The translations under genes were made by a program, and so were the position numbers. 64,000 nt of DNA, taken from contig NZ_JAFFPZ010000007.1 of NCBI RefSeq assembly GCF_016918505.1, forward strand, positions 1-64,000. Direction: 5' to 3'. Below, one piece after another: positions 49,894-62,238 of the stretch. The notes beneath the pieces are model-generated. The model did no database searches. It was not told the DNA's origin and worked only from the letters and a program-made list of their open reading frames with translations. Origin of the DNA: Desulforhopalus vacuolatus (GTDB lineage: Bacteria > Desulfobacterota > Desulfobulbia > Desulfobulbales > Desulfocapsaceae). Position 1 is the stretch's first letter. Each line of letters starts with the position of its first letter.

Positions 49894-49924
49894 TTTCATT
49901 GCCGCAGCAGGAGAAAACTTTCCC

Positions 49925-50944
49925 CTACTCCGCTTTCAACTTTCGCCCGAGCAGAGAGCAGACAGCTTCAAGACACGGTTTGTCTTCATAGAGTATTTTG
50001 TAGACTTCCTCAAGAATTGGCATTTCCACTCCTTCACGACGGGCAAGATTATATCCGGAGCGGGTAGTTTTTACCCCTTCGGCGACCATTCCCAGTTCAG
50101 CAACCACCGCATCCAGTTTTTTCCCCTCTCCCAGCCTGAGTCCCACCGTACGATTGCGGCTCAGGCTGCCGGTACAGGTGAGGAGGAGATCTCCCATGCC
50201 GCTGAGCCCGGCAAAGGTTGCCGGATCCGCGCCCATCTTCACCCCGAGGCGCTGAATCTCCGCCAGTCCACGGGTAATAAGTGCAGCCCTGGCATTGAGA
50301 CCAAAATTCAATCCATCACACATTCCTGTGGCGATGGCAATCACGTTTTTCAACGCTCCAGAGAGTTCCAGCCCCAGTATGTCGACACTGGTATAGGCAC
50401 GGAAATATGAGGTGCCGAAGAGCTGTTGCTGTTCCTGTGCCACCTTAATGTCCGCAAAACCGATGGAGACCGCTGTCGGCAGTTCCTGTGCCACCTCCAG
50501 CGCAAAGGAGGGCCCCGAAAGTACACCTGTCGGAATCTCTCCGGAAAATCCACTCTCTGCCAGCACCGAAACAATAACCTCACTCATGGTCTGCAGAGTC
50601 TCGTTCTCAATACCTTTTATAGCAGAAAGAATCCGTACTCCGGGGCGCAGATATGGGACCACCTGTCTGAAAACCTCACGACAGCTTTGCGACGGAACCA
50701 CCATGACAACGGTGTGCGCTTTGGAAACCGCCCGAGCCAGGTCACTCTCCACATGCAGAGTCTTCGGAAAGGGAAAACCAGGCAGGTAAAACCGGTTTTC
50801 CCTCTCACTGCGAAGAGCCTCCACATGAGCCTTTCTATGCCCCCACAGAGCCACATTTAAACTTTTACCGGCAAGGAGCAGCGCAAGAGCTGTTCCCCAC
50901 GATCCTGCGCCAATGACAGCGATCTCAGCGCTATTATCAGTCAT
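49925..50944 (-). CDS. gpsA: Glycerol-3-phosphate dehydrogenase [NAD(P)+]
   Basis: A 339-residue GpsA that makes sn-glycerol 3-phosphate for phospholipid synthesis. It has NAD(P)-binding IAVIGAGSWGTALALLLAGK, the substrate region VLSGPSFALEVAQELPTAVS, the catalytic lysine segment LELSGALKNVIAIATGMCDG and a C-terminal GLSGMGDLLLTCTGSLSRNR. Length and motifs are typical. Its ATG overlaps the gyrA stop by 1 nt (TAATG), so it is co-translated with gyrA. Confidence 0.96.
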   Translation of the reverse strand: MTDNSAEIAVIGAGSWGTALALLLAGKSLNVALWGHRKAHVEALRSERENRFYLPGFPFPKTLHVESDLARAVSKAHTVVMVVPSQSCREVFRQVVPYLRPGVRILSAIKGIENETLQTMSEVIVSVLAESGFSGEIPTGVLSGPSFALEVAQELPTAVSIGFADIKVAQEQQQLFGTSYFRAYTSVDILGLELSGALKNVIAIATGMCDGLNFGLNARAALITRGLAEIQRLGVKMGADPATFAGLSGMGDLLLTCTGSLSRNRTVGLRLGEGKKLDAVVAELGMVAEGVKTTRSGYNLARREGVEMPILEEVYKILYEDKPCLEAVCSLLGRKLKAE

Positions 50945-53526
50945 TATTGATCTCCGTCGTCACCTTCACCCTCTTCTGAAGCAGGTGAATCGTCCGTTTC
51001 AGAACCGACATCAGTATTGTCTGACTGCGGCTCCACAGATTCTACAGAAGGAATTTCCTCCTCCTCTTCTTCATTCTCTTTTTGCACTGTATCAAAACTG
51101 ACCACTTTTTCGTCGTCCCCGAGGTTAATCAGCCGTACACCCTGGGTTGCCCTGCCAATAATTCGTACAGAGTCAAGATTCATGCGGATCATCTTGCCGG
51201 AATCAGCGATGAGGATAATTTGATCATCATCGCTCACCTGAGTGGCACCGATTACGTCACCATTACGTTCCGACTCGGCGATCCCTTTAATTCCCTTACC
51301 GCCGCGTCCCTGTACGCGATACTCTTCCACCGGTGAACGCTTCCCGAAGCCGTTGGCGGTAACAATAAGAACAGAATTCTGAGAATTGATCACGATGGCA
51401 CTCACCACCTCATCATCCTCAGCGAGACGAATTCCCCGTACACCGGCGGCCATACGCCCCATGGTGCGGACATCATTCTCATCGAAGTGGATACTCTTTC
51501 CTTTTTTGGTTACCAGCAGCACAGTATCGTTCCCGTTAAGGACATGGGCAGCGATGATTTCGTCCCCTTCGTTGATAGTCAGTGCCCGCTTGCCACGGGA
51601 GAGCGGCCGTGCAAACTCCTGCAGACTGCTTTTCTTCACCCGTCCTGACCTGGTCACCATGAGAATGGTTTTGGCGTTGCTCTCATCCTCAAAGCTGGTA
51701 ATCGGCAGCACCGCAGCCAATTTCTCATTCTCTTCAAGATTGAGCAGGTTAACAACAGCCTTGCCCCGCGCCATCCGACCAGCCTGCGGTAACTGATAGA
51801 CCTTGCGCCAGAAAACTTTGCCGAAGCTGGTGAAGAAGAGAAATATGTCCAGTGTTGAAGCCACATAAAGACTGGAGACAACGTCTTCCTCCAAGGCTTT
51901 CACTCCCGTAACGCCTTTGCCACCACGGTTCTGCGCCCGATAGAGTGACAGCGGATTGCGTTTGATATATCCGGTATACGTGATGGTTACCGCCATATCC
52001 TCAGGAGTAATGAGATCTTCCGGCAGAAGATCATCAGTGGCTTCAACAATCTCGGTCCGTCGGTCATCACCATACGTTTCTCGAAGCTCGGCAAATTCAT
52101 CCTTGATGATATTCATCACCAGGACCTCACTGCCGAGAATCTCACGCAGCCGTTCAATCTCCCGTTTAATTGTCGCGTACTCCTGCATGATCTTCTCGCG
52201 CTCAAGACCGGTAAGGCGCTGCAGACGCATGTCGAGAATAGTCTGGGCCTGGATCTCACTCAGTTCAAATCGCTGAATCAACCCTTCTTTCGCCTCCTGC
52301 GGATTGGCGGAATTACGGATGAGCTGTACGACATCGTCGAGGTTGTTCAGCGCAATAACCAGACCTTCCAGAATATGGGCCCGTTCCTCAGCCTTGCGCA
52401 ATTCGAAAGCGGTGCGGCGATAGACCACCACCTTGCGGTGGAGAACGAAGTGTTCAAGGATCTGTTTGAGGTTGAGAACCTCCGGTTTGTTGTTGACGAT
52501 AGCCAGCATGATGATACCAAAACTCTTTTGCATCAGGGTGTTGCTAAAGAGCTGGTTGAGTACAACCTCGGAATATTCATCCTTTTTAAGATCAATGGCG
52601 ATACGCAGTCCACGGCGATCTGACTCATCGCGCACATCTGAAATGGCCTCAATCTTTTTATCTTTGGCCAGTTCAGAGATCTTTTCTACCAGATTAGCCT
52701 TATTTACCTGGTAGGGAATCTCGGTGACGATGATCGCTTCCCGCTTACTGTCTTTGATTTTTTCCACGTGGGTATTCGCCCGCATGATTATCACGCCGCG
52801 ACCGGTTTCATAAGCCTCACGGATACCGTTGCGGCCGCAGATCTGGCCTCCGGTGGGGAAATCCGGTCCGGTAATGAATCCCATCAAATCATGTACGGTG
52901 AGATCAGGGACGTCGATCAGGGCAATAAGGGCATCGAGCACCTCGGTGATGTTGTGCGGTGGAATGTTGGTCGCCATGCCAACGGCAATCCCCGCCGAAC
53001 CGTTGATCAACAGGTTCGGAATTTTAGTGGGCATAACTGACGGCTCCTGCAGGGAACTGTCGTAGTTGGGAATCCAGTCCACTGTTTCCTTGTCCAGGTC
53101 GGCGACAATTTCCCGGTCGATCCGGGTCATCCGAGCCTCGGTATAACGCATGGCGGCAGGGGAATCACCGTCCATGGAACCAAAGTTTCCCTGACCATCT
53201 ACCAGGGGATAACGCATGGAAAAATCCTGCGCCATACGTACGATGGTAGCATAGGCAGCGGTATCACCATGGGGATGATACTTCCCGATAATATCACCGA
53301 CGATACGCGCCGATTTTACATAAGAACGGTTGAAGTTAACACCAATCTCGCGCATGGCGAAGATGGAGCGCCGGTGAACCGGCTTCATTCCGTCGCGCAC
53401 ATCGGGCAGAGCCCGACCAACAATGACACTCATTGCGTATTCGAGATAAGATTTCTGTAACTCTTTCTCGACGGAGACTCTGGGAAACTTTTCGGTTTCC
53501 ATATCGTTATTTTCTGTATCTGTCAT
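50944..53526 (-). CDS. gyrA: DNA gyrase subunit A
   Basis: An 860-residue gyrase A. The N-terminal breakage-reunion domain contains [20 protein letters not shown] and the active-site tyrosine at 129 (AMRYTEARM). The C-terminal DNA-wrapping domain has the GyrA box QRGGKGV-type sequence ([20 protein letters not shown]). The quinolone-determining region reads [17 protein letters not shown]: the positions equal to E. coli Ser83 and Asp87 are Thr89 and Ala93. A ~45-residue acidic tail ([11 protein letters not shown]...) ends the protein. It lies between gyrB (103-nt gap) and gpsA (1-nt overlap). Confidence 0.97.
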   Translation of the reverse strand: MTDTENNDMETEKFPRVSVEKELQKSYLEYAMSVIVGRALPDVRDGMKPVHRRSIFAMREIGVNFNRSYVKSARIVGDIIGKYHPHGDTAAYATIVRMAQDFSMRYPLVDGQGNFGSMDGDSPAAMRYTEARMTRIDREIVADLDKETVDWIPNYDSSLQEPSVMPTKIPNLLINGSAGIAVGMATNIPPHNITEVLDALIALIDVPDLTVHDLMGFITGPDFPTGGQICGRNGIREAYETGRGVIIMRANTHVEKIKDSKREAIIVTEIPYQVNKANLVEKISELAKDKKIEAISDVRDESDRRGLRIAIDLKKDEYSEVVLNQLFSNTLMQKSFGIIMLAIVNNKPEVLNLKQILEHFVLHRKVVVYRRTAFELRKAEERAHILEGLVIALNNLDDVVQLIRNSANPQEAKEGLIQRFELSEIQAQTILDMRLQRLTGLEREKIMQEYATIKREIERLREILGSEVLVMNIIKDEFAELRETYGDDRRTEIVEATDDLLPEDLITPEDMAVTITYTGYIKRNPLSLYRAQNRGGKGVTGVKALEEDVVSSLYVASTLDIFLFFTSFGKVFWRKVYQLPQAGRMARGKAVVNLLNLEENEKLAAVLPITSFEDESNAKTILMVTRSGRVKKSSLQEFARPLSRGKRALTINEGDEIIAAHVLNGNDTVLLVTKKGKSIHFDENDVRTMGRMAAGVRGIRLAEDDEVVSAIVINSQNSVLIVTANGFGKRSPVEEYRVQGRGGKGIKGIAESERNGDVIGATQVSDDDQIILIADSGKMIRMNLDSVRIIGRATQGVRLINLGDDEKVVSFDTVQKENEEEEEEIPSVESVEPQSDNTDVGSETDDSPASEEGEGDDGDQ

Positions 53527-53629
53527 GGCCTTTTATCTTTTATAAGACTTTAGAACTCTGCTGTATTTCAGAGTTACGAAGTGAGAAAAACGGTTTTTTC
53601 TCTTTCAATTGAAAACATGCAGCAGCTTG

Positions 53630-56092
<2,463 letters not shown>

Positions 56093-56136
56093 TTATGAAG
56101 CGTGTACAGCGCTCTCTATCTTTGCGGGGTCAAAAA

Positions 56137-57267
56137 TCAAAGATGCATGGGCATGATAATACTGATGAAACCCTGATCCTCATCAGAATTGAGCAAACAG
56201 GGACTGGCATCGGAATTGACATAAACATTAACGGTTTCACCCTCCATAACCTGTAGCGTTTCAATGAAATAACGACAGTTGAAGCCGAGTTTCAGAGGCT
56301 GTCCGTTGTATTCTACACTCATTTCATCACGGGCATTTCCGAGTTCGACGTTTTGCGAGGAGAGTACCATGTGGTCACTTTCCAGTTCAAAGGAGATCGT
56401 ATGAAAAAGATCTTCAGTGAAGAGGTTGATTCTTTTCAGTGATTCAAGGAAGGGCTGGCGACGGATTTTCATGCAGTATGTCTGGTTGACCGCATCTATT
56501 ATCGCCTTGTAATTTGGAAATTCTCCATCTTTCAGCCGGATTATCATGGTGGCATTATCATCTTTGAGAATGATTCTTTTGTCTTCCAGTGCGATCTCAA
56601 AGTTATCGTGGTCATCACAGAATTTTTTCCACTCCTGAACGCCTCTCTTGGGAATCAGAGTGGTCTCTCCTGGCTGCAGCTTCTCAAGAGTCTCGGGAAG
56701 ATCTTTTTCCATGACGGTGAGACGATGGCCATCAGAGGAAATCATCTTCAATTTTGTTGTGTCGTTGACAACCTCTTTGCGCAGCAGGACGGAGGTCAGG
56801 GTGTAGACGCTCTCCTGTTCACCGGCGATTGAATAAATCGTTTTCTCTATGAGTTCCTGGAAGATGTAACTCTCTATGGAAATAAAGTTGTCTTCGTCAT
56901 ATTCGGGAAATTGAGGAAAGTCACTTCCGGGCATGCCGGCGAGGTTGTAGCTGCTTTGTCCGGTGAGGATATGAACCCAGCTGTTCTCTTTTTCTTCTAT
57001 GGTAATACTGTCTGGCCCTGATTCGCGGACTATTTCGAATATTTTCTTTGCGGGGATGGTAATCGCCCCTTCTTCCAGGATCTTTGCAGGAATGATGATA
57101 CGGAGGGCTATTTCCATATCTGTTCCAGTGAGAACAAGTCCGTCATTGCTTGTTTCTATGAGAACATTAAGCAGGATGGCCAGAGTGCCTTTTTTGCTGG
57201 TGATGTTTTGCAGGCTGTTGAGGCCCTCATAGAAGTGATCTCTTTCGATAATACATTTTAGTGCCAT
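56137..57267 (-). CDS. dnaN: DNA polymerase III beta subunit (sliding clamp)
   Basis: A 376-residue clamp with three DnaN domains. It starts MALKCIIERDHFYEGLNSLQ and has VLIETSNDGLVLTGTDMEIA, the SSDGHRLTV motif in domain 2 and the C-terminal CRYFIETLQVMEGETVNVYV with the final MPMHL, matching the clamp consensus end MPMRL. It is the first gene of the minus-strand dnaN-gyrB-gyrA-gpsA run and sits directly beside the candidate origin. No dnaA or recF accompanies it. Confidence 0.96.
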   Translation of the reverse strand: MALKCIIERDHFYEGLNSLQNITSKKGTLAILLNVLIETSNDGLVLTGTDMEIALRIIIPAKILEEGAITIPAKKIFEIVRESGPDSITIEEKENSWVHILTGQSSYNLAGMPGSDFPQFPEYDEDNFISIESYIFQELIEKTIYSIAGEQESVYTLTSVLLRKEVVNDTTKLKMISSDGHRLTVMEKDLPETLEKLQPGETTLIPKRGVQEWKKFCDDHDNFEIALEDKRIILKDDNATMIIRLKDGEFPNYKAIIDAVNQTYCMKIRRQPFLESLKRINLFTEDLFHTISFELESDHMVLSSQNVELGNARDEMSVEYNGQPLKLGFNCRYFIETLQVMEGETVNVYVNSDASPCLLNSDEDQGFISIIMPMHL

Positions 57268-57304
57268 GATTCTCCTCTTATTATATGTTTTTATACTATT
57301 TTTA

Positions 57305-57545
57305 TTAGTACTGTTGATACTGTTGATAACTTCTTATATCTTTGTTTTTCTGTTGATATTTATCAACATTTGAACGTTTAAAAGATCCTCTTTTTTGTGC
57401 AAAAAAAGTTTTCCACATAGTTATTAACAAAGTTATCACATGTTTTTCCCCATGATGTTGGCAAAGGCTCTTTGAGAACCCTTGAAAAGGTGTACATTTG
57501 TTGTGGAAAAAGATGTGGAAAAGTGAATATCCACGCATAACTTCG
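57305..57545. other. Candidate replication origin (oriC) with DnaA-box-like sites
   Basis: AT-rich, gene-free DNA upstream of dnaN. DnaA-box-like 9-mers: TGTTGATAA at 57321-57329 (complement of TTATCAACA), TTATCAACA at 57360-57368, TTTTCCACA near 57410, TTATCACAT near 57433, TGTGGAAA at 57504 and 57517, and TATCCACGC near 57530. TGTTGATA/TATCAACA at 57351-57368 also forms an inverted repeat. T-rich runs could serve as the unwinding element. The assignment rests on box density and neighbours; strand-asymmetry analysis was not possible. Confidence 0.6.
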
Positions 57546-57777
57546 ATATTCCTGATCTGCAGACGGTAATGTTCATTCTGGATGTGGAACGCTTACAGAG
57601 CCTTTAAGAAATATCTTACTGATATTACGATGAAAAGTGGATATGATGAGTTTTCTTTTCTGACTGTTGAAAAGCTGTTTTTCAGGAGCCTTTTTTTCGC
57701 CTGAAAAACAACACTTGTTATATTACAATTTGTTCAAAAATTCAAGTTTTTAAGGGTTCTCAAAGGGAGAAGGAATA

Positions 57778-58869
57778 ATGAAAAAATCAACAGTTAGACT
57801 GCTTTTTGATGTGTTGAAAAAATACTGTTGTGAGGGAGTTTTCACGAACTGTGCGCTGGGCTGGTTTAAGAGAGGAGAAGAGTGGAGTGAAAAAGGTTTT
57901 TTTTACTGTAAAAATGAGGGGGATATCTGTAACTGTGCAGTTACAGAACCAGAGGGGAAAGAAAGCTTTTTTGACCTTGCCTCACTCACCAAGGTGCTGG
58001 TAACAATCCCCTCTCTTCTCCTTCTTGCGAGGGCAGGAAAAATTAATTTTGAGCAGCCACTTGTTGATTTCTACCCGGAAGCACCCTTTCCCCTGGCAGA
58101 GGCTACTCTCTTCCAGCTTATCAACCACAGCTCGGGTTTGCCTGCACATCGACCATATTATGCCTCGTTGATTACTCTGGCGGAGGAAGAGCGTTTTGAG
58201 GCGGTAGTGCAGTCCATTCTGGCTGAGAGAGTAGAGGCAGCACCCGGTGAAAAGACAAGGTACAGCGACCTGGGGTATATTCTGCTCGGCAGAATTATAG
58301 AAAAAGTGACGGGGAAGGGGCTGGAAGAGTTCTGGCAGCAGGTGCTGCAGATACCATCTGGTCTCGAAAAAAGCCTTTTTTTCGGTGATGAGATGCGACA
58401 GAAGAACATCACCCCTGTTTCTACAGGTCGATCACGATGGAACGGTGAGGCGCTTCAGGGACGTGTTCATGATGATAACTGTCGAATTCTTGGCGGTGTT
58501 GCGGGTCATGCCGGACTTTTCGGCAATTGTCGTGGAGTGGTGGAGATGGCGCAGTTGTTCAATAACGAATATCACGGGGAAGGAAATCTGCTGCCGAAGA
58601 AGTTGTTTCAGGAACTCGTGAACAAAAAATCTGGAGAAAGGCGCTGCGGGTTTGATATCCCTGAGGGCAGGACGTCCTCCAGTGGCCATCTTTTTTCTCC
58701 CCTTACCATCGGTCATCTCGGTTTCACGGGAACCTCAATGTGGATAGATTTACAGAGAGGTGTGGGAATTGTACTTTTAACGAATCGGGTCTGCTGCGGG
58801 GAAGATCTTGCAGGGATCCGCAGGATGCGACCGGAGATTCATGATATATTGATGAAGTCCCTTGTATGA
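57778..58869 (+). CDS. Class C beta-lactamase-like serine hydrolase
   Basis: A 363-residue protein of the beta-lactamase/transpeptidase-like (AmpC/EstB) superfamily. The nucleophile motif SxxK is in FFDLASLTKVLVTIPSLLLL, the second motif YxN-like is YSDLGYILLGRIIEKVTGKG, and FQLINHSSGLPAHRPYY and HLGFTGTSMWIDLQRGVGIV are family blocks. It has no signal peptide, so a cytosolic esterase or peptidase role is more likely than a secreted lactamase. A good AGGGAGAAGGA site precedes ATG 57778. Transcribed away from the candidate origin. Confidence 0.87.
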   Translation: MKKSTVRLLFDVLKKYCCEGVFTNCALGWFKRGEEWSEKGFFYCKNEGDICNCAVTEPEGKESFFDLASLTKVLVTIPSLLLLARAGKINFEQPLVDFYPEAPFPLAEATLFQLINHSSGLPAHRPYYASLITLAEEERFEAVVQSILAERVEAAPGEKTRYSDLGYILLGRIIEKVTGKGLEEFWQQVLQIPSGLEKSLFFGDEMRQKNITPVSTGRSRWNGEALQGRVHDDNCRILGGVAGHAGLFGNCRGVVEMAQLFNNEYHGEGNLLPKKLFQELVNKKSGERRCGFDIPEGRTSSSGHLFSPLTIGHLGFTGTSMWIDLQRGVGIVLLTNRVCCGEDLAGIRRMRPEIHDILMKSLV

Positions 58870-58875
58870 CAGGAT

Positions 58876-59340
58876 GTGGACAACAAAGTGACAGAATCCT
58901 TTAAGGGTGGTAAAAAAAAATGCAGACAGAGACCGCTGTACTGGAGAGAAGAGATCTGGAGAGTCTCCATAACGTCTCTGACTGAACGAAAGCAGGCTGT
59001 TTCAAGATACCCTGCAGTTAAAGAAACTGTCAGGCTTTTCTTTCGAAGTTCACATCTGCTCAATATCCACACAAAGAGAACAACGGTGGTTAACAATTCG
59101 GATACCATGACTTTTCAGCAAAAGGGGAAAGCCAGTACGTCCATGGAGCAGGCGATTGAAGAACTTCACCGTTGCAGTGGTTCCCAGTTTGACGGGGACG
59201 TGGTAAAGTATTTCACGAAAGGGAACCTTGAATATGAACGAAATACAAGATTATTCAAGGCACCCGAAAAAGACTGTGGACTTCACCCTGCAGAGATTGA
59301 AAATACTATGAAACCTCTTGATGAACCCGGGATGAAATAA
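58876..59340 (+). pseudogene. Decayed HD-GYP phosphodiesterase fragment
   Basis: An open frame of 154 codons whose C-terminal part reads as the end of an HD-GYP domain: DTMTFQQKGKASTSMEQAIE, then ELHRCSGSQFDGDVVKYF, matching the family pattern DAMTSDRPYRKA..MEEALEELRRCAGTQFDPxVVEAF. The preceding ~75 residues do not carry the HD or GYP motifs, and the DRPYR element is altered, so catalysis is impossible. It starts 7 nt after the serine hydrolase stop and ends 7 nt before gatC. Probably a remnant left in the operon; a small expressed protein cannot be excluded. Confidence 0.65.
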
Positions 59341-59346
59341 AATAAA

Positions 59347-59637
59347 ATGAATATGAAAATTTCGCAGGAAGATGTACAGCACGTGGCGAATCTTGCACGG
59401 TTGCGCCTCAGTGACGAGGAACTCGTCACCATGACTGGCCAGCTCGACACCATTCTCTCCTATGTGGAGAAACTTGATGAGCTTGATACTACTGGAGTTT
59501 CCCCCACAACGCATGTTTTTCCCTTGAGTAACGTCTTTCGGGAAGATATTGTGCGGCCCTCGCTGGAACAGCAGGAAGCATTGGAAAACGGGCCGAAGAC
59601 GGATGAGGACAGCTTCCTCGTTCCGAAAATTATTTGA
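59347..59637 (+). CDS. gatC: Aspartyl/glutamyl-tRNA amidotransferase subunit C
   Basis: A 96-residue GatC, the small stabilising subunit of GatCAB. It has the family start VQHVANLARLRLSDEEL, the middle LDTILSYVEKLDELDT and the C-terminal LRED-like/LPHxVFREDxxRPS segment (NVFREDIVRPSLEQQEALEN) with FLVPKII at the end. The stop at 59637 lies 14 nt before gatA ATG 59652. gatB is elsewhere in the window (4636-6063). Confidence 0.95.
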   Translation: MNMKISQEDVQHVANLARLRLSDEELVTMTGQLDTILSYVEKLDELDTTGVSPTTHVFPLSNVFREDIVRPSLEQQEALENGPKTDEDSFLVPKII

Positions 59638-59651
59638 TTGGAGAGGAACGA

Positions 59652-61106
59652 ATGCAGCCATACGAATTAGGAGTTGAGGAGTCTCTCAGGGCACTGGAGG
59701 GTGGCACACTCTCCAGCGTGGAGTTGACAAAGAGTTGTCTGGAGCGGATTGAGAAGGTGGATGACGATATCGGTGCCTTTATTTCCGTTGACCGTGAGGG
59801 TGCACTGATGGCTGCGGAGGCCGCCGACAGAAATCGCTCTGCAGGCAGCGCCGGATCCCTTTGCGGGGTTCCGGTGGCGGTTAAAGATCTGCTCAATGTT
59901 AAAGGCCTGAAAAATACCTGTGGCTCGAAGATGCTGGAGAATTTTATCTCTCCCTACGACGCTACTTCAGTGACGAAACTTAAACAGGCAGGAGCGGTAA
60001 TCATCGGCAAGGTGAGTATGGATGAATTTGCCATGGGGTCTGCTTCAGAAACCTGCGCCTTCGGTGCACCGCGCAATCCAATAAAAAAGGGCTATGTGAC
60101 GGGTGGTTCTTCAGGCGGATCAGCCGCCGCCGTGGCAGCGCTGGAGTGTGCTGCTTCTCTTGGCTCGGATACTGGCGGCTCCATTCGTCAGCCCGCCTCT
60201 CTCTGCGGCGTGGTGGGGATGAAACCGACCTACGGCCGGGTCTCCCGCTATGGGCTGACGGCCTTTGCATCTTCTCTTGATCAGGTTGGTCCCTTTGCCC
60301 GGAACGTCGCCGATTGTGCGCGAATGATGCAGGTGATCAGCGGCTGGGATGAGATGGATTCCACCTCGGTGCAGCAGTCGGTGCCAGACTTCCCGGCTGC
60401 CCTTACTGAAGGCCTCTCCGGAATGACAGCCGGAGTGCCGAAGGAGTATTTCACCGCAGGGCTTGACCCTGAGGTGGAGAAAGTTGTGTACAATGCCATA
60501 GAGGCACTCAAGGCACGTGGAGCGAAGATCGTTGAGGTCTCTCTGCCACATACCGAATACTGTGTTGCCGCCTATTATATTATAGCTTCGTCTGAAGCCA
60601 GTTCCAACCTCGCCCGCTATGATGGTGTGGTGTACGGTTTCCGTAAAGAGGGTGAAAATCTGCTGGAAATGTATAAAAATACTCGTTCCGAGGGGTTCGG
60701 TGCAGAGGTGAAACGGCGTATCCTCATTGGTACCTATGCGCTCTCCTCTGGATATTACGATGCCTATTATAAGAAGGCTTCACAGGTACGCACCCTGATT
60801 CTCAACGATTTCAAGTCTGCCTTTACGAAATGTGACTTTCTTGTCTCTCCGGTCTGTCCGACTCCAGCCTGGAAGCAGGGTGAACACAAAGATGATCCGC
60901 TGGCGGCCTATCTCTCCGATATTCTCACCCTCTCCACCAACCTCGCCGGTGTTCCAGGAATGTCGGTTCCAGGGGGAGTGACTTCCAGTGGTCTGCCGGT
61001 TGGGGTACAGCTTCAGGGGACTCATTTTGCCGAAGAGACTCTTCTCAGAGCGGGGTGGAATCTTGAGCAGGAACTGCAGCTTCCCGCAGGGAAAATTGAT
61101 ATTTAA
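59652..61106 (+). CDS. gatA: Aspartyl/glutamyl-tRNA amidotransferase subunit A
   Basis: A 484-residue GatA, the glutaminase subunit that supplies ammonia to GatB. It carries the amidase signature triad: Lys in GVPVAVKDLLNVKGL, and the serines in GGSSGGSAAAVAALECAASL and GSDTGGSIRQPASLCGVVG. Typical ends are FEFAMGSASE-like (DEFAMGSASETCAFGAPRNP) and SVPGGVTSSGLPVGVQLQG. I start at ATG 59652 because GGAGAGGAA lies before it; a TTG at 59634 is possible. hisC follows after 21 nt. Confidence 0.96.
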   Translation: MQPYELGVEESLRALEGGTLSSVELTKSCLERIEKVDDDIGAFISVDREGALMAAEAADRNRSAGSAGSLCGVPVAVKDLLNVKGLKNTCGSKMLENFISPYDATSVTKLKQAGAVIIGKVSMDEFAMGSASETCAFGAPRNPIKKGYVTGGSSGGSAAAVAALECAASLGSDTGGSIRQPASLCGVVGMKPTYGRVSRYGLTAFASSLDQVGPFARNVADCARMMQVISGWDEMDSTSVQQSVPDFPAALTEGLSGMTAGVPKEYFTAGLDPEVEKVVYNAIEALKARGAKIVEVSLPHTEYCVAAYYIIASSEASSNLARYDGVVYGFRKEGENLLEMYKNTRSEGFGAEVKRRILIGTYALSSGYYDAYYKKASQVRTLILNDFKSAFTKCDFLVSPVCPTPAWKQGEHKDDPLAAYLSDILTLSTNLAGVPGMSVPGGVTSSGLPVGVQLQGTHFAEETLLRAGWNLEQELQLPAGKIDI

Positions 61107-61127
61107 CCAAACACGACGAGGCTTTTC

Positions 61128-62237
61128 TTGAAACTAAAAATACCCAGACATATCAGTACCATTGTTCCTTATCCGCCGGGTAAACCGCAGGATGAACTGG
61201 AGCGGGAGTATGGTGTCCGTAACTCTATAAAACTGGCTTCCAATGAAAATCCCCGTTCTCCTTCGGAGGCTGTTTTGCGGGCTGTCAGTGAGGCGCTGAC
61301 GAAACTCAACCGTTATCCGGATGGTTCCTGTTTTTATCTTACGACAAGTCTGGCTGACAAACTCGGCGTTTCCCCCTCTGAGATTGTTGTTGGCAACGGT
61401 TCCGATGATATTATCGACTGTCTTGTGAAGGCTTTTGTCAATGAGGGAGAGGAGGTTATCTCCAGCCACCCGTCCTTCCTGATGTATACAAAATGTGTCC
61501 AGGTTCGCGGCGGTATCAACCGCGTGGTGCCGATGAAAGAGATGCACCACGATCTCGATGCCATCGCCGCTGCAGTCAACGAGCACACCCGGCTGATTTT
61601 TCTCGACAATCCCAACAACCCAACCGGCAGCATTATTCCTCTGGTGGATCTCTCCGTTTTCCTCAGTAATGTGCCGGAGGATGTCATCGTCGTGCTTGAT
61701 GAGGCCTATGCTGATTTCATGGACGATGAATATCGACCTGATGCCGGTTCTCTTCTGCGTAATACCAAAGGCCGGGCGGCAGTGGTTTTTCTGCGCACTT
61801 TTTCCAAGGCCTACGGTATTCCGGGACTGCGTGTCGGGTATGGATTGATGCCCGAAGAGGTTGCTGTCTGTCTGCACAAGGTGCGCCAGCCTTTCAACGT
61901 TAACATGCTGGCCCAGGTGGCCGCCGTTGCCGCTCTTGGTGATGAAACATCGTATCAACAGATGCTGGATTCCACTCGGGAAGGTATTGAATATCTCTCC
62001 GGTGGTCTGCGTAAATTTGGCTGTGTCCCTTATCCGACTCAGACCAACTTTATCCTTGTAGATGTAAAATGCGATGCTGACAAACTCTATGATGCCATGC
62101 TTTATGAGGGCGTTATTATCCGTTCCATGACTTCCTACGGATTCTCCAGCTGTGTTCGTATCTCCGTTGGACTGGAGGAAGAGAACATTCGCTGTCTTAA
62201 TGCTCTTGAGAAGTGTCTTGGCATGATGGAGCGCTGA
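61128..62237 (+). CDS. hisC: Histidinol-phosphate aminotransferase
   Basis: A 369-residue class I/II PLP aminotransferase of the HisC branch, acting in histidine synthesis. It has YPPGKPQDELEREYG and IKLASNENPRSPSEAV at the start, NRYPDGSCFYLTTSLADKLG, DNPNNPTGSIIPL, VVLDEAYADFMDDEY and the PLP lysine in LRTFSKAYGIPGLRVGYGL. A TTG start at 61128 is used in this reading. The stop is followed 1 nt later by cmk. HisC and GatCA here form one plus-strand run. Confidence 0.94.
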   Translation: MKLKIPRHISTIVPYPPGKPQDELEREYGVRNSIKLASNENPRSPSEAVLRAVSEALTKLNRYPDGSCFYLTTSLADKLGVSPSEIVVGNGSDDIIDCLVKAFVNEGEEVISSHPSFLMYTKCVQVRGGINRVVPMKEMHHDLDAIAAAVNEHTRLIFLDNPNNPTGSIIPLVDLSVFLSNVPEDVIVVLDEAYADFMDDEYRPDAGSLLRNTKGRAAVVFLRTFSKAYGIPGLRVGYGLMPEEVAVCLHKVRQPFNVNMLAQVAAVAALGDETSYQQMLDSTREGIEYLSGGLRKFGCVPYPTQTNFILVDVKCDADKLYDAMLYEGVIIRSMTSYGFSSCVRISVGLEEENIRCLNALEKCLGMMER

Positions 62238-62238
62238 G

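Noticed and set aside
57778-58869. Secreted class C beta-lactamase giving drug resistance
   Set aside because: There is no signal peptide and the second motif is YSD, not YAN; a general serine hydrolase is the safer call.
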